In this document: positions 31,260 to 41,258 of the stretch, piece by piece
Layout: each line of letters begins with the position of its first letter
How positions within the stretch are numbered: the first letter of the stretch is position 1
DNA from: Candidatus Liberibacter solanacearum CLso-ZC1
Lineage (GTDB): Bacteria; Pseudomonadota; Alphaproteobacteria; Rhizobiales; Rhizobiaceae
Assembly: GCF_000183665.1 (NCBI RefSeq)
Contig: NC_014774.1
Span: 682,001 to 746,000, forward strand
Length of the DNA: 64,000 nt
Direction: 5' to 3'
Notes under the pieces: model-generated
What the model saw: only the letters and a program-made list of their open reading frames with translations
The model's database searches: none
What the model was told of the DNA's origin: nothing
Translations under genes and position numbers: made by a program

Positions 31260-31617
31260 TTTATTCATGATCGTCATTGTTCTTGTTTCTATCACCATGA
31301 CATATTCCATCAAACAGCAAACGGAGAACAAAAGAGAACTTCTCAGAAGTTTGGAAAGTAAAATATTGTTAGAACAAGATTATATCGATTTACTTAAAGC
31401 TCAATGGGCATTATTAGTGCAGCCCGATCACATCAAAGATTTGGTTATTTTTTATCAAAAAGAATTGCAATTACAACCTACTAATCCCGTTAATTTGATT
31501 TCTTATGATGATTTGTCAAAGTTGAAAAGACGATTTTTTTTAAATGAAAATCGTTTTAATTTACCCAAAAATAAATTAAAAAATGTGCCATATCAAAAAA
31601 AGATCATTCACAAATAA
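31243..31617 (+). CDS. ftsL: Cell division protein FtsL
   Basis: 124 residues, small bitopic membrane protein. A short N-terminus is followed by a transmembrane helix at about 5-21 (FDLFMIVIVLVSITMTYSI) and a periplasmic coiled-coil stretch (ENKRELLRSLESKILLEQDYI). The WALLVQPDHIKDLV block matches alphaproteobacterial FtsL. Position between rsmH and ftsI supports it. Part of the FtsQLB divisome complex. Confidence 0.88.
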   Translation: MLKNFDLFMIVIVLVSITMTYSIKQQTENKRELLRSLESKILLEQDYIDLLKAQWALLVQPDHIKDLVIFYQKELQLQPTNPVNLISYDDLSKLKRRFFLNENRFNLPKNKLKNVPYQKKIIHK

Positions 31618-33400
31618 TGAATTCATTTTCTCTGATGTCATGATACAGGAGCTGTATAATTTTAGAATGATTTTTCCTTTTATCATACTATCACGATTTC
31701 AAGCGTTTTTTTCTATGAATACGACATCTAATGGTGAAAATATTCAAATTAAGAATATGGAAAATAGACAGAGGCGCTTTCATAAAAGACGTAAAAAGGT
31801 TATTGCGCAAAGCAAAAATCGAATTGGCATAACTATTGTCTTTTGCATTATAATATATATTATTTTTGCAATCCGCTTGATTCAATATGGAAATCTTCAA
31901 CTTGAACCGATCATTCATTTGACGAATGTGGAAGAGTATGGAACATCACGCCCTGATATTATCGATAGAAATGGAGAAATATTGGCAACGGACATACGTA
32001 CTTTTTCTCTTTATGCTGAGCCACATAAGGTTATTTCTGCTGATGAAATTATAAAAAAGCTGCAGGTGGTATTACCTAATCTTGATATCAAAGTAATTCG
32101 TCGTAAATTATTGTCTAAAACAAAATTTCAATGGCTGCGTCGTCAATTGTCCCCTCAACAGCAGAAGCGTATTTTAAACTTTGGGCTTCCAGGATTAGGT
32201 TTTCGCATTGAAAAACGTCGTTTCTATCCCGCATCTTCTCATACGTTACATGTTGTCGGCTATGTTGATATTGATAATCATGGTATTTCAGGTATTGAAA
32301 AATTTATTGATATGCAAGGTTTGACGAGTAGATCCACAATAGAGAAGGGTGAAAAAAACCTGCCTCCTATTAGATTATCCCTTGATTTACGTATTCAAAA
32401 TATAGTCCATCAATCCTTAGTTGAAAATATGCAAAAATATAAGGCAGAATCTGCTGGAACAGTGATTATCAATGTTTCTACCGGAGAAATTATTTCTATG
32501 GTTTCTATTCCTGACCATGATCCGCATGAAGCAGTGAAAGGGGGAAAAGAGGGGTGGTTAAATCGTGTTTCTTACGGAATCTTTGAAATGGGATCTATTT
32601 TTAAGGCATTTACTATCGCTATGGCCATTGATAGCGGTTTGTTTACCGTCAAAGATAGTTTTGATACGCGTTATCCTATTCAGCAAGGGAAATATTTTAT
32701 CAATGACTTTCATCCGCACAGTCGTATGCTCACTATTGCAGAAATTTTTCGATATTCTTCTAATATTGGAGCTGCTAGAATTGCAGATGCTATTGGTATT
32801 GAAGAACATAAAAATTTTTTGCATAAATTAGGTTTGTTGACTAAACTAGAAACAGAATTGCCTGAAATTAAAGCTCCTTCTTATCCATCAAAATGGAAGA
32901 GAGTGCATTCATTGACGATTTCTTTTGGGCATGGTCTTTCGACCACTCCTTTGCAAACCGCCGTTGCTGCTGCCGCTCTGATTAACGGTGGTCAGTTGAT
33001 TCCGCCGACCTTTATGGTTCGTAGTCGTGAAGAGGCGGAGAAAAAATCTCGTATAATTCTTAAAAAGAAGACAGTAGAAACGATGCGTTCTTTATTACGT
33101 GAAGGTGTTATGAGTGGTTCGGGAAAGCGGGCATTTGTTCCAGGATTTGAGGTTGGGGGGAAAACTGGTACGGCTCAGAAAGTTATCGGAAATCGCTATT
33201 CAAATGAATTGAATTTTAATACCTTTCTTGCTACTTTTCCTGCGAGTAATCCTCAATATGTTGTGTTGAGTTTTATGGATTCTCCAAAAATAAAAGAACA
33301 GAATCAGCTTACGGCTGGCATAAATGTTGCTCCTATGGTAGGGGATATTATTCGTCGGTCGGCTTCTATGCTTGGTGTCAAACCTACTTTTTTAAAATAA
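31583..33400 (+). CDS. ftsI: Peptidoglycan transpeptidase FtsI (PBP3)
   Basis: 605 residues from the first ATG, which overlaps ftsL by 35 bp. Starts at 31640, 31667 or 31715 are equally possible and would give a more usual length of about 560-586. Transmembrane helix (ITIVFCIIIYIIFAIRLI), dimerisation domain with RPDIIDRNGEILATDI, then the transpeptidase domain with active-site SIFK (in FEMGSIFKAF), SSN and KTG (GGKTGTAQK). Septal cell-wall cross-linking enzyme. Confidence 0.93.
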   Translation: MCHIKKRSFTNNEFIFSDVMIQELYNFRMIFPFIILSRFQAFFSMNTTSNGENIQIKNMENRQRRFHKRRKKVIAQSKNRIGITIVFCIIIYIIFAIRLIQYGNLQLEPIIHLTNVEEYGTSRPDIIDRNGEILATDIRTFSLYAEPHKVISADEIIKKLQVVLPNLDIKVIRRKLLSKTKFQWLRRQLSPQQQKRILNFGLPGLGFRIEKRRFYPASSHTLHVVGYVDIDNHGISGIEKFIDMQGLTSRSTIEKGEKNLPPIRLSLDLRIQNIVHQSLVENMQKYKAESAGTVIINVSTGEIISMVSIPDHDPHEAVKGGKEGWLNRVSYGIFEMGSIFKAFTIAMAIDSGLFTVKDSFDTRYPIQQGKYFINDFHPHSRMLTIAEIFRYSSNIGAARIADAIGIEEHKNFLHKLGLLTKLETELPEIKAPSYPSKWKRVHSLTISFGHGLSTTPLQTAVAAAALINGGQLIPPTFMVRSREEAEKKSRIILKKKTVETMRSLLREGVMSGSGKRAFVPGFEVGGKTGTAQKVIGNRYSNELNFNTFLATFPASNPQYVVLSFMDSPKIKEQNQLTAGINVAPMVGDIIRRSASMLGVKPTFLK

Positions 33401-33485
33401 TACTTCCATGACATGATAGTTTAGATAATATAATCCGAAAAGCGATCAAATTATTTTAATCTCAATTTTTTAAGGGAAGATATTA

Positions 33486-34988
33486 TTGAAATTACAAGAC
33501 CTGATATATAAGGATTTTCCAGAACTTATAAATCAATTATCGCGTTTTCCAATACAATTAAGAGAACGTAGAATTCATGATATTTCATCGGATAGTCGCC
33601 ATATTCAAGTGGGATGGATGTTTGTTGCAATTGTTGGAAATCAAGAAGACGGCCATTTCTTTATTCCACAAGCGGTAGCGCAAGGTGCTGGGGTTATTGT
33701 CGTTTCTTCTATGCATCAATCGCAGGATTTTTCACATGTTGTGAAGGCGGATATTCCAATCCTTGTGGTTGACAATACAAGACGATTTTTATCTCTTGTA
33801 GCAGCGAGATTATATGGAAAACATCCTGAAAAAATATTTGCTGTTACAGGAACATCTGGCAAGACCTCCGTCGCTTCTTTTGTACAACAGATTAGTCAAC
33901 ATGCTGGTTTATCATCCTTTCAAATTGGTCCAATTAGTTTAATGCCCTCCCTTCAAAGAGAAGATAATCGCTTAACCACTCCTTCTCCTGTTTATATTGC
34001 TCAAGCATTAGCATATCTTGCTTCTCAAGGCACAACACATGTGTCTATTGAGGCATCAAGTCATGGGTTGGATCAACATAGGTTAGATGGTATAAAATTT
34101 ATTGCAGGATCTTTTACTAATTTTGGACGAGATCATATCGATTATCATAAAACGCAACAGGCTTATTTTAATGCTAAAATGCGTCTTTTCGAAGAATTAT
34201 TGCCTAAGGGATCTCCAGCAGTTATTTGCAATAATGATGATGATTCTTGGTCAAATAAAGTGATGGAACGTGCTCACAATGCTGGTTGTCGTGTGTTATC
34301 AGTGGGCTATAAAGGAACATTCATCCGTCTTAAAAATCTGACTCAAATAAATGACAAACAACAAGTCAGTATATCTGTTGAAGGGAAGGATTTTGATTTT
34401 CTTTTCCCTTTGCAAGGAGCATTTCAAGTCTCTAATGCATTAGTTTCTGCAGGATTGTGTATTGCAACAGGAATAGACGTTCCCGTTGTTATTGAGTACT
34501 TAGAAAAAGTTAATGTTATCCCTGGGAGATTTGAATTTATTGGCAATAATTCTAAAGGCGGAAGAATTTATGTTGATTATGCTCATACCCCTAATTCTCT
34601 TGAGATGGTTTTACGTAATCTTCGCAATATTACATCAGGTCGTATTATTGTGGTTTTTGGTTGCGGCGGAGATCGTGATCGAGGAAAGCGCAAAATAATG
34701 GGGAAAATTGCTTTGGAATTAGCCGATTTATCTATTGTTACTGATGATAATCCACGTTCTGAAAATCCTCAAGCTATTCGCGCTGAAATTATTAATGGTT
34801 TTCCTGGTTTTATTGAAGAAGGAAATCGGCAAGAAGCAATACGGATTGCTATATCTATGTTAAATAAAGAAGATGTATTGGTCGTAGCTGGAAAAGGGCA
34901 TGAGACTGTGCAAATTATCCACAACGGAAAAATAAAAATGTCTGTTGATTGCGATGTAATACGTGAAATTTTGAGAAAATTTCCATGA
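33486..34988 (+). CDS. murE: UDP-MurNAc-tripeptide synthetase MurE
   Basis: 500 residues from TTG 33486 (MKLQDLIYKDFPEL), with AAGGGAAG upstream. ATP-binding GTSGKTSVASF, carbamylated-lysine region and DNPRSENP near the C-terminus. The DNPR motif indicates that meso-diaminopimelate is the amino acid added, so this cell makes DAP-type peptidoglycan. Its stop overlaps the murF start by 4 bp. Confidence 0.95.
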   Translation: MKLQDLIYKDFPELINQLSRFPIQLRERRIHDISSDSRHIQVGWMFVAIVGNQEDGHFFIPQAVAQGAGVIVVSSMHQSQDFSHVVKADIPILVVDNTRRFLSLVAARLYGKHPEKIFAVTGTSGKTSVASFVQQISQHAGLSSFQIGPISLMPSLQREDNRLTTPSPVYIAQALAYLASQGTTHVSIEASSHGLDQHRLDGIKFIAGSFTNFGRDHIDYHKTQQAYFNAKMRLFEELLPKGSPAVICNNDDDSWSNKVMERAHNAGCRVLSVGYKGTFIRLKNLTQINDKQQVSISVEGKDFDFLFPLQGAFQVSNALVSAGLCIATGIDVPVVIEYLEKVNVIPGRFEFIGNNSKGGRIYVDYAHTPNSLEMVLRNLRNITSGRIIVVFGCGGDRDRGKRKIMGKIALELADLSIVTDDNPRSENPQAIRAEIINGFPGFIEEGNRQEAIRIAISMLNKEDVLVVAGKGHETVQIIHNGKIKMSVDCDVIREILRKFP

Positions 34989-36403
34989 GTAATCTATGGA
35001 CATTTCATGATTTACTCCATGCTATACAAGGAAAGGCTCTTGGAGAAGTTCCCGAAGATTTCGTACAGGGTATTTCAATAGATAGTCGTTCAATTGCTCC
35101 GAAAGAAGCGTTTTTTGCTATCAAGGGCGATCATTATGATGGCCATGATTTTGTATTGCATGCAGTTCAAAAGAGCGCGTGTCTCGTGGTTATTAATGCA
35201 GAGATGATGGCATCTATAGGACCATTGTCTGTTCCGGTTTTTGTAGTAGAAGATGTTTTATCTGCTCTTAATAAACTTGCTTCGGCAGCGCGTCTTCGCT
35301 CTCAGGCAAAAATTATTGCTATTACTGGCTCTGTTGGCAAAACCACCGCCAAAGAAATGCTTAAATTAGCTTTGTCTTCTGCAGGGAAAATCCATGTTAG
35401 TATTGCTTCCTATAATAATCATATAGGCGTTCCCTTAACATTGGCACAGATGCCTGCTGATGCTGAATTTGGAATTTTTGAATTAGGTATGAGCCATTTA
35501 GGTGAGATTCGTTTTTTAACGCATTTGGTTCGTCCTCATATTGCTATGATTACTACGATCGCTCCTGCGCACTTAGGAAACTTTTCAGGAATAGAAGAAA
35601 TTGCATCTGCCAAATCAGAAATTTTTGAGGGATTAGAAAAAACAGGGACTGTCCTTCTCAATCGTGATGATTCTTTTTTTGAATTTCTTAAAGAAAAATC
35701 TCATTTGTTAGGAATATACAACGTTTATACTTTTGGCGAATCTATTGATGCTGATTTCCGGCTACTGACCTTAGAGCAATGTTCTGAAGAATCTAGGATG
35801 AGAGTGCAATTGCAAGGGAAATCAGCAGAAGTTGTTCACCATGCAGTTGGACGTCATATGGCTCAAAATATTCTAGCAACATTAGGCATTGTATCACTTC
35901 TTGATGCTTCTATTGAGAAGGCTATACAGGACATTTCTCTTTTTTATCCTCAAAAAGGAAGAGGGAAGCGTTATCGTTGTGCATTGAAAGAAGGTTTTTT
36001 TACTCTGATTGATGAGAGTTATAATGCTAATCCCACTTCTATGAGGGCAGCAATATCTGTTTTGTCTCAAATATCTCCGCATGGAAAAGGGCGTCGGATT
36101 GCTGTACTCGGTGATATGTCTGAAATGGGAGAACGAGCGGAATCCTTTCATATTGACCTTGCAGAAATATTATGTTCATACAATATTTCACATGTTTGGT
36201 TGAGTGGTGTTCACGTTCTAGCATTAAAAAATGCGTTGCCCAAGGATATGCATGTTCATTACCGTGAAAGGATAGATGATTTTCTTTTATTCATCCAATC
36301 ATCGCTTATTGATGGAGATGTCATAGTTATAAAATCTTCTCATTCTTGTGGATTTCATTCTCTTGTCGAATTATTGCTTGAGGAATTTACACTTATTCAG
36401 TAA
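34985..36403 (+). CDS. murF: UDP-MurNAc-pentapeptide synthetase MurF
   Basis: 472 residues. DSRSIAPKEAFFAIKG substrate-domain motif, ATP-binding ITGSVGKTTAKEML, the NHIGVPLTLAQM and FELGMSHLGEI blocks, and C-terminal DESYNANPTSMRAAI. Adds D-Ala-D-Ala to the UDP-MurNAc-tripeptide. Translationally coupled to murE by an ATGA overlap. Confidence 0.95.
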   Translation: MSNLWTFHDLLHAIQGKALGEVPEDFVQGISIDSRSIAPKEAFFAIKGDHYDGHDFVLHAVQKSACLVVINAEMMASIGPLSVPVFVVEDVLSALNKLASAARLRSQAKIIAITGSVGKTTAKEMLKLALSSAGKIHVSIASYNNHIGVPLTLAQMPADAEFGIFELGMSHLGEIRFLTHLVRPHIAMITTIAPAHLGNFSGIEEIASAKSEIFEGLEKTGTVLLNRDDSFFEFLKEKSHLLGIYNVYTFGESIDADFRLLTLEQCSEESRMRVQLQGKSAEVVHHAVGRHMAQNILATLGIVSLLDASIEKAIQDISLFYPQKGRGKRYRCALKEGFFTLIDESYNANPTSMRAAISVLSQISPHGKGRRIAVLGDMSEMGERAESFHIDLAEILCSYNISHVWLSGVHVLALKNALPKDMHVHYRERIDDFLLFIQSSLIDGDVIVIKSSHSCGFHSLVELLLEEFTLIQ

Positions 36404-36447
36404 GACCTTTATAAGCAAATTTTTATAAAGATACCCAAGGGGTTAAA

Positions 36448-37548
36448 ATGTTTATCCGATTGGCTGATTTTTCAGAATATCACGTGATTCTCAATATTTT
36501 TAAATATATTACCTTTAGATCAAGTGCAGCATTTTTAAGCTCTGTTTTTATTGTTCTTGCTATTGGTCCTAAGATTATTGATTTGCTCCATTCGTTCCAA
36601 GGAGAAAAAGGGCAGCCTGCTCGAGTTTCCGATTTACCAATACATGCTAAAAAAATAGGTGTCCCTACTATGGGAGGGATAATGATTTTGGTTGGCATTA
36701 TAGGATCATCTCTTTTATGGGCTGATATGTCCTCTCTGCACGTCAAAGTCATTTTGTTCTTAACTATAGGCTTTGGTTTGGTCGGCTTTTGTGATGACTA
36801 TATGAAAATTAAAACAGGGGATAAAAAGGGACTATCGTGGAAAATAAGGATTGCTGTAGAGCTTGTTCTTGCTACTTTTGCTGTTTGTGCTTTGCTGTTT
36901 TATTCGAAATCTTCACTCTTTAATGTAGAAACGACGACCTCTATAACATTTCCTTTTTTTAAGGATTTTATATTGGATATAGGAATGTTTTTTATTCCTT
37001 TTGCTGCTTTGGTTATTGTTGCGACTGCTAATGCTGTTAATCTGACAGATGGCCTTGATAGTCTGGCTATTGTGCTAGTTATGATTGCATCTGCTGCGTT
37101 TTCTATTATCACTTATGTCGCTGGGAATATTGTTTTTTCACATTATTTACAGATCAGTTTTGTTCCGGGAGTGGGCGAATTAGTTGTCATTATCAGCGCT
37201 CTAATTGGCGCAGGATTAGGATTTCTATGGTTTAATGCTCCACCAGCTTCTGTTTTTATGGGAGATACGGGTTCGCTTGCTTTAGGTGCATTAATTGGAG
37301 GAATCGCAGTTTCGACTAAACATGAGGTTGTTATGATTATCATCGGAGGGGTATTCGTTGTTGAAATACTCTCTGTCATTATTCAAATATTATATTTTAA
37401 GATGACTGGAAGGCGATTTTTTCTAATGGCTCCTATTCATCATCATTTTGAAAAAAAAGGATGGGCTGAAAGTCAAATAATTATCCGTTTCTGGATTTTT
37501 GCTATTATATTAGCGGTCGTTGGATTATTAACATTGAAAATGCGTTAG
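36448..37548 (+). CDS. mraY: Phospho-MurNAc-pentapeptide translocase MraY
   Basis: 366 residues, about ten transmembrane segments. Conserved polar motifs: PTMGGIMIL, GFCDDYMKI with the catalytic aspartates, ATANAVNLTDGLDSLA, FMGDTGSLALGALI and MAPIHHHFEKKGW. It transfers phospho-MurNAc-pentapeptide to undecaprenyl phosphate, making lipid I in the inner membrane. murD starts 8 bp after it. Confidence 0.96.
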   Translation: MFIRLADFSEYHVILNIFKYITFRSSAAFLSSVFIVLAIGPKIIDLLHSFQGEKGQPARVSDLPIHAKKIGVPTMGGIMILVGIIGSSLLWADMSSLHVKVILFLTIGFGLVGFCDDYMKIKTGDKKGLSWKIRIAVELVLATFAVCALLFYSKSSLFNVETTTSITFPFFKDFILDIGMFFIPFAALVIVATANAVNLTDGLDSLAIVLVMIASAAFSIITYVAGNIVFSHYLQISFVPGVGELVVIISALIGAGLGFLWFNAPPASVFMGDTGSLALGALIGGIAVSTKHEVVMIIIGGVFVVEILSVIIQILYFKMTGRRFFLMAPIHHHFEKKGWAESQIIIRFWIFAIILAVVGLLTLKMR

Positions 37549-37555
37549 TTTTTTT

Positions 37556-38962
37556 ATGAACTTAAAAAATTTTCGAAATCGCTTGATTGCTGTTTTAGGA
37601 TTAGGCCGTTCAGGATTATCTGTTGTCGGCGCTCTGAAGAATTCAGGTGCACATGTCATTGCTTGGGATGATCATTCTCATTCTTTGACACAAGCAAAAG
37701 ATATGGGCATAGAAATCGTTGATTTTCGAACTATTCAATGGTCAAAGATTTCATCTCTTATTGTATCTCCGAGTATTCCTCTTACTGGGGATAAGGCTCA
37801 TTGGTGTGTTAAACTAGCCAATCAATTTAATGTTGAAATTATTGGAGATATTGAATTATTTGTGCGTGAAAGGCGTTTTTCTACGTTTCATTCTCCTTTT
37901 ATAGCTGTTACTGGCACTAATGGTAAATCATCTACTGTTATGTTGATTTCTCATATTTTGAACCAAAATGGTTATGATGTGCAATTAGGTGGCAATATTG
38001 GTAATCCGATTTTAAATCTTGCAGATTTTTCTTCCCATCGTTTTTATGTGATTGAGTGTTCTTCTTATCAAATAGATTTAACTCCAACGATTGATCCTTC
38101 AATTGGGGTGCTTTTAAATGTTTCTATTGATCATCTTGATCGACATAATACTTTGGAAAATTATGCTAGGATTAAAAAAAAGCTCGTTGCAAAGAGCCAA
38201 CATGCTGTCATTTGTATGAATGATGATTTATGTAAGACAGTCGCATCTGATATGGCTACTGCAGGACATTCAATGACGAGAATATCATCTCAACCTATGC
38301 CATCAGATTCTGATTTTTATATTGATGGATCCCATATTAAATGTTCTTCGACATCAAAAACTATATTTGCTTTATCTCAAGAAGACAGGAGATATAATAT
38401 GCACAATGTAGCCGCATCTATTGCGGTTTGTATGCGATTAGGTTTAAAAATAGATGAGATCAAGAGAGCTATATCTTCATTTAACGGTTTGACACATCGT
38501 TTACAGAAGATAGCGCAATTAGGACAGGTTATTTTTATTAATGATTCTAAGGCAACGAATCTGCATTCTGTTATGCATGCATTTTTAAATGAAAAACGTG
38601 TAATTTATTGGATTGGAGGCGGTTTATCTAAGTCTGATGATTTTTCAATTATTTTTCCTTTTTTGTCCAAAGTAGCAAAAGCCTATTTTATAGGTGATTC
38701 TGCGACTATATTTGCCCATCATCTAAGAGAAAAAGTAGAATGTGATGTTTTTCAAACCCTTGATCAAGCTCTTACAAGCGTTGTTCGTGATGTAGTTAAT
38801 ACAACAATTCCTTCGGTTGTATTATTTTCTCCAGGATGTGCAAGTTTTGATCAATATAAAAATTTTAAAGAGCGAGGATTTTCTTTTATGTCACAGGTTT
38901 CTGAGATAAAGAATATACAAATGCTTGTAGATATAGAGGAAGAAAGGAAATTTCCATGGTAA
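37556..38962 (+). CDS. murD: UDP-MurNAc-L-alanine:D-glutamate ligase MurD
   Basis: 468 residues. Rossmann-type start LIAVLGLGRSGLSVV, ATP-binding VTGTNGKSSTVMLI, ECSSYQIDL, the NVSIDHLDRH segment and INDSKATN, then a C-terminal LFSPGCASFDQYKNFKERG. Adds D-glutamate to UDP-MurNAc-Ala. Overlaps ftsW by 7 bp. Confidence 0.95.
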   Translation: MNLKNFRNRLIAVLGLGRSGLSVVGALKNSGAHVIAWDDHSHSLTQAKDMGIEIVDFRTIQWSKISSLIVSPSIPLTGDKAHWCVKLANQFNVEIIGDIELFVRERRFSTFHSPFIAVTGTNGKSSTVMLISHILNQNGYDVQLGGNIGNPILNLADFSSHRFYVIECSSYQIDLTPTIDPSIGVLLNVSIDHLDRHNTLENYARIKKKLVAKSQHAVICMNDDLCKTVASDMATAGHSMTRISSQPMPSDSDFYIDGSHIKCSSTSKTIFALSQEDRRYNMHNVAASIAVCMRLGLKIDEIKRAISSFNGLTHRLQKIAQLGQVIFINDSKATNLHSVMHAFLNEKRVIYWIGGGLSKSDDFSIIFPFLSKVAKAYFIGDSATIFAHHLREKVECDVFQTLDQALTSVVRDVVNTTIPSVVLFSPGCASFDQYKNFKERGFSFMSQVSEIKNIQMLVDIEEERKFPW

Positions 38963-40104
38963 AACGATCTGAAAGAGGAATTCTATCGGAATGGTTTTGG
39001 ATCGTAGATTGGTTTTCTCTCGTGGCATTTTTACTTTTGTTAGGCTTGGGATTGATGTTATCTTTTGCGGCATCGCCTGCTGTGGCAGAAAAATTGGGAT
39101 TAGGGAGCTTTTATTTTGTCAAAAGACACGCTCTTTTTCTTGTTCCATCCATCATCACTATGATATCTTTTTCATTTTTTTCACCACAAAAAGTAAAGAA
39201 CACAGCATTTATTTTGCTTTTGGTGGCATTAATTGCCATGGTATTAACGTTGTTCTGGGGAATGGAAATTAAAGGTGCTAAACGTTGGTTATATATTGCA
39301 GGAACATCAATTCAGCCTTCTGAATTGATGAAGCCTTCTTTCATTATCGTATGTGCTTGGTTTTTTGCAGAACAAATGTGCCATCCAGAAATACCAGGGA
39401 ATATTTTCTCTCTGATATTATTTGGAATTGTGATATCTCTATTAATCGCTCAACCTGATTTTGGTCAAAGTGTTCTAGTATTTTCTATATGGGCTTGTAT
39501 GTTTTTTATTACAGGTATTTCATGGTTATGGATTATTGTATTTGCTTTTGTAGGAGCAATCATTTTATTTATGGCCTATCAAACGATGCCTCATGTCTCT
39601 ATTCGTATTAATCATTTTATGACAGGAATAGGGGATTCTTTTCAATCGGATAGTTCACGTGATGCCATCATTAACGGTGGATGGTTTGGTAAGGGACCAG
39701 GGGAAGGGGTTATAAAACGTATTATTCCTGATAGCCATACGGATTTTGTTTTTTCTGTAGCTGCTGAAGAATTTGGTATACTATTTTGTATTGTTATTTT
39801 ATGTATTTTTGCTTTTGTGGTGATACGTGCATTTCTCTATTCTTTAACTGAATCAGATGATTTTATTCGTATTTCTATATTTGGTCTTGCGTTGCAGATA
39901 GCTCTTCAAGCCTTTATTAATATTGGTGTTAACTTACATCTTCTTCCGACTAAAGGTATGACAATGCCTGCTATTTCATATGGTGGATCTTCTATCTTGG
40001 GAATGTGTGTTACAATGGGTTATCTATTGGCATTGATGTGTCGTCGTCCCGAAAAGCGCGCTTATCAAAAAGATCAAAATTATAGTCATATTGCAGGATC
40101 GTAA
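38956..40104 (+). CDS. ftsW: Septal peptidoglycan glycosyltransferase FtsW
   Basis: 382 residues, SEDS family with about ten transmembrane helices. Visible motifs: GAKRWLYIAGTSIQPSELMK, LIAQPDFGQSVLV, the loop WFGKGPGEGVIKRIIPDSHTDFVFSVAAEEFG and C-terminal PAISYGGSSILGM. Polymerises lipid II with FtsI at the septum. The murG ATG follows after 2 bp. Confidence 0.96.
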   Translation: MVKRSERGILSEWFWIVDWFSLVAFLLLLGLGLMLSFAASPAVAEKLGLGSFYFVKRHALFLVPSIITMISFSFFSPQKVKNTAFILLLVALIAMVLTLFWGMEIKGAKRWLYIAGTSIQPSELMKPSFIIVCAWFFAEQMCHPEIPGNIFSLILFGIVISLLIAQPDFGQSVLVFSIWACMFFITGISWLWIIVFAFVGAIILFMAYQTMPHVSIRINHFMTGIGDSFQSDSSRDAIINGGWFGKGPGEGVIKRIIPDSHTDFVFSVAAEEFGILFCIVILCIFAFVVIRAFLYSLTESDDFIRISIFGLALQIALQAFINIGVNLHLLPTKGMTMPAISYGGSSILGMCVTMGYLLALMCRRPEKRAYQKDQNYSHIAGS

Positions 40105-40106
40105 GT

Positions 40107-41258
40107 ATGACAAAATATGATTATAATCTTGCAAAAAAAAATGCCATATTATTAGTGGCGGGTGGAACCGGAGGACATGTATTCCCTGCAGTAGCATTGT
40201 CTCATGAATTAAAAAAAAGAGGATATCCTGTTTATTTAGCAATAGATCATCGTGCTCAATGTTTTGTTGAAGATTTTTCTCCAGAGGAAATATATGTCGT
40301 TCCTTCTTCTCAGATTAGATTATCTAATCCTGTTGTAATTTTTCGTTCTTTAATGGCGTTGTGGAAAGGATTCATCGTTTCTTTACGTCTGATAAGAAAA
40401 CTCAAACCTAAAGTCATTGTTGGTTTTGGAGGGTATCATACTCTCTCTCCTATGTTGGCAGGAATAATATTGCAAATACCCTCTATGATTCATGAACAAA
40501 ATGCTGTAATGGGAAGAGCAAATCGTCTCTTATCTTGGGGAGTTAAAGTTATTGCAGGAGGTCTGTTATCTTCTAAAAAAGGATTGTTATCACATAAAAT
40601 TATTATAACAGGAAATCCTGTACGCAATGCATTTATCAAAATGGCTAATATTCCTTATCAGGCAAGTTATTCTAATCAACCTTTTCGTTTGTTGATATTT
40701 GGAGGGAGTCAGGGAGCAAAGGTTTTTTCAGATATTATTCCTAAGAGCATCGCTCTGATACCAAAAGAACAACGTCAAAGACTCATTATTACACAACAAG
40801 TGAAAGAAGATGAAAAAGAAATAGTACAAAAAATATATGATGATCTAGGATTGAAAGCACATATTTCTTCTTTTTTTAAAGACATAGAAAAATACATTTT
40901 TGAAGCAAATTTGTTGATATGTCGATCAGGAGCTTTGACGGTGTCTGAGATAGCTGTTATAGGACGTCCAGTAATTCTTATTCCTTATCCACATTCTATT
41001 AACCAAGATCAATTGCATAATGCTTGGTTTTTACAAGAAGGAGGAGGAGCTAAAGTTATAACACAAAATTTTCTTTCTCCCGAACGATTGGCTAATGAGA
41101 TTTCTTCTGCTATGAAAAACCCAGAGAGTTTAGTTCAGATGGCTAAACAAGTTTCTATGAAAGGAAAATACAAGGCTGTTTTATTGCTATCAGATTTGGT
41201 TGAACAACTTGCTCGCAAAGAGAGTGTATCTAGTTTAGGAAGGAAATACACATGCTAA
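40107..41258 (+). CDS. murG: Lipid II synthase MurG
   Basis: 383 residues, GT28 family. N-terminal [42 protein letters not shown], and the C-terminal [11 protein letters not shown] and [24 protein letters not shown]. Adds GlcNAc to lipid I on the cytoplasmic face of the membrane. Overlaps murC by 7 bp. Confidence 0.96.
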   Translation: MTKYDYNLAKKNAILLVAGGTGGHVFPAVALSHELKKRGYPVYLAIDHRAQCFVEDFSPEEIYVVPSSQIRLSNPVVIFRSLMALWKGFIVSLRLIRKLKPKVIVGFGGYHTLSPMLAGIILQIPSMIHEQNAVMGRANRLLSWGVKVIAGGLLSSKKGLLSHKIIITGNPVRNAFIKMANIPYQASYSNQPFRLLIFGGSQGAKVFSDIIPKSIALIPKEQRQRLIITQQVKEDEKEIVQKIYDDLGLKAHISSFFKDIEKYIFEANLLICRSGALTVSEIAVIGRPVILIPYPHSINQDQLHNAWFLQEGGGAKVITQNFLSPERLANEISSAMKNPESLVQMAKQVSMKGKYKAVLLLSDLVEQLARKESVSSLGRKYTC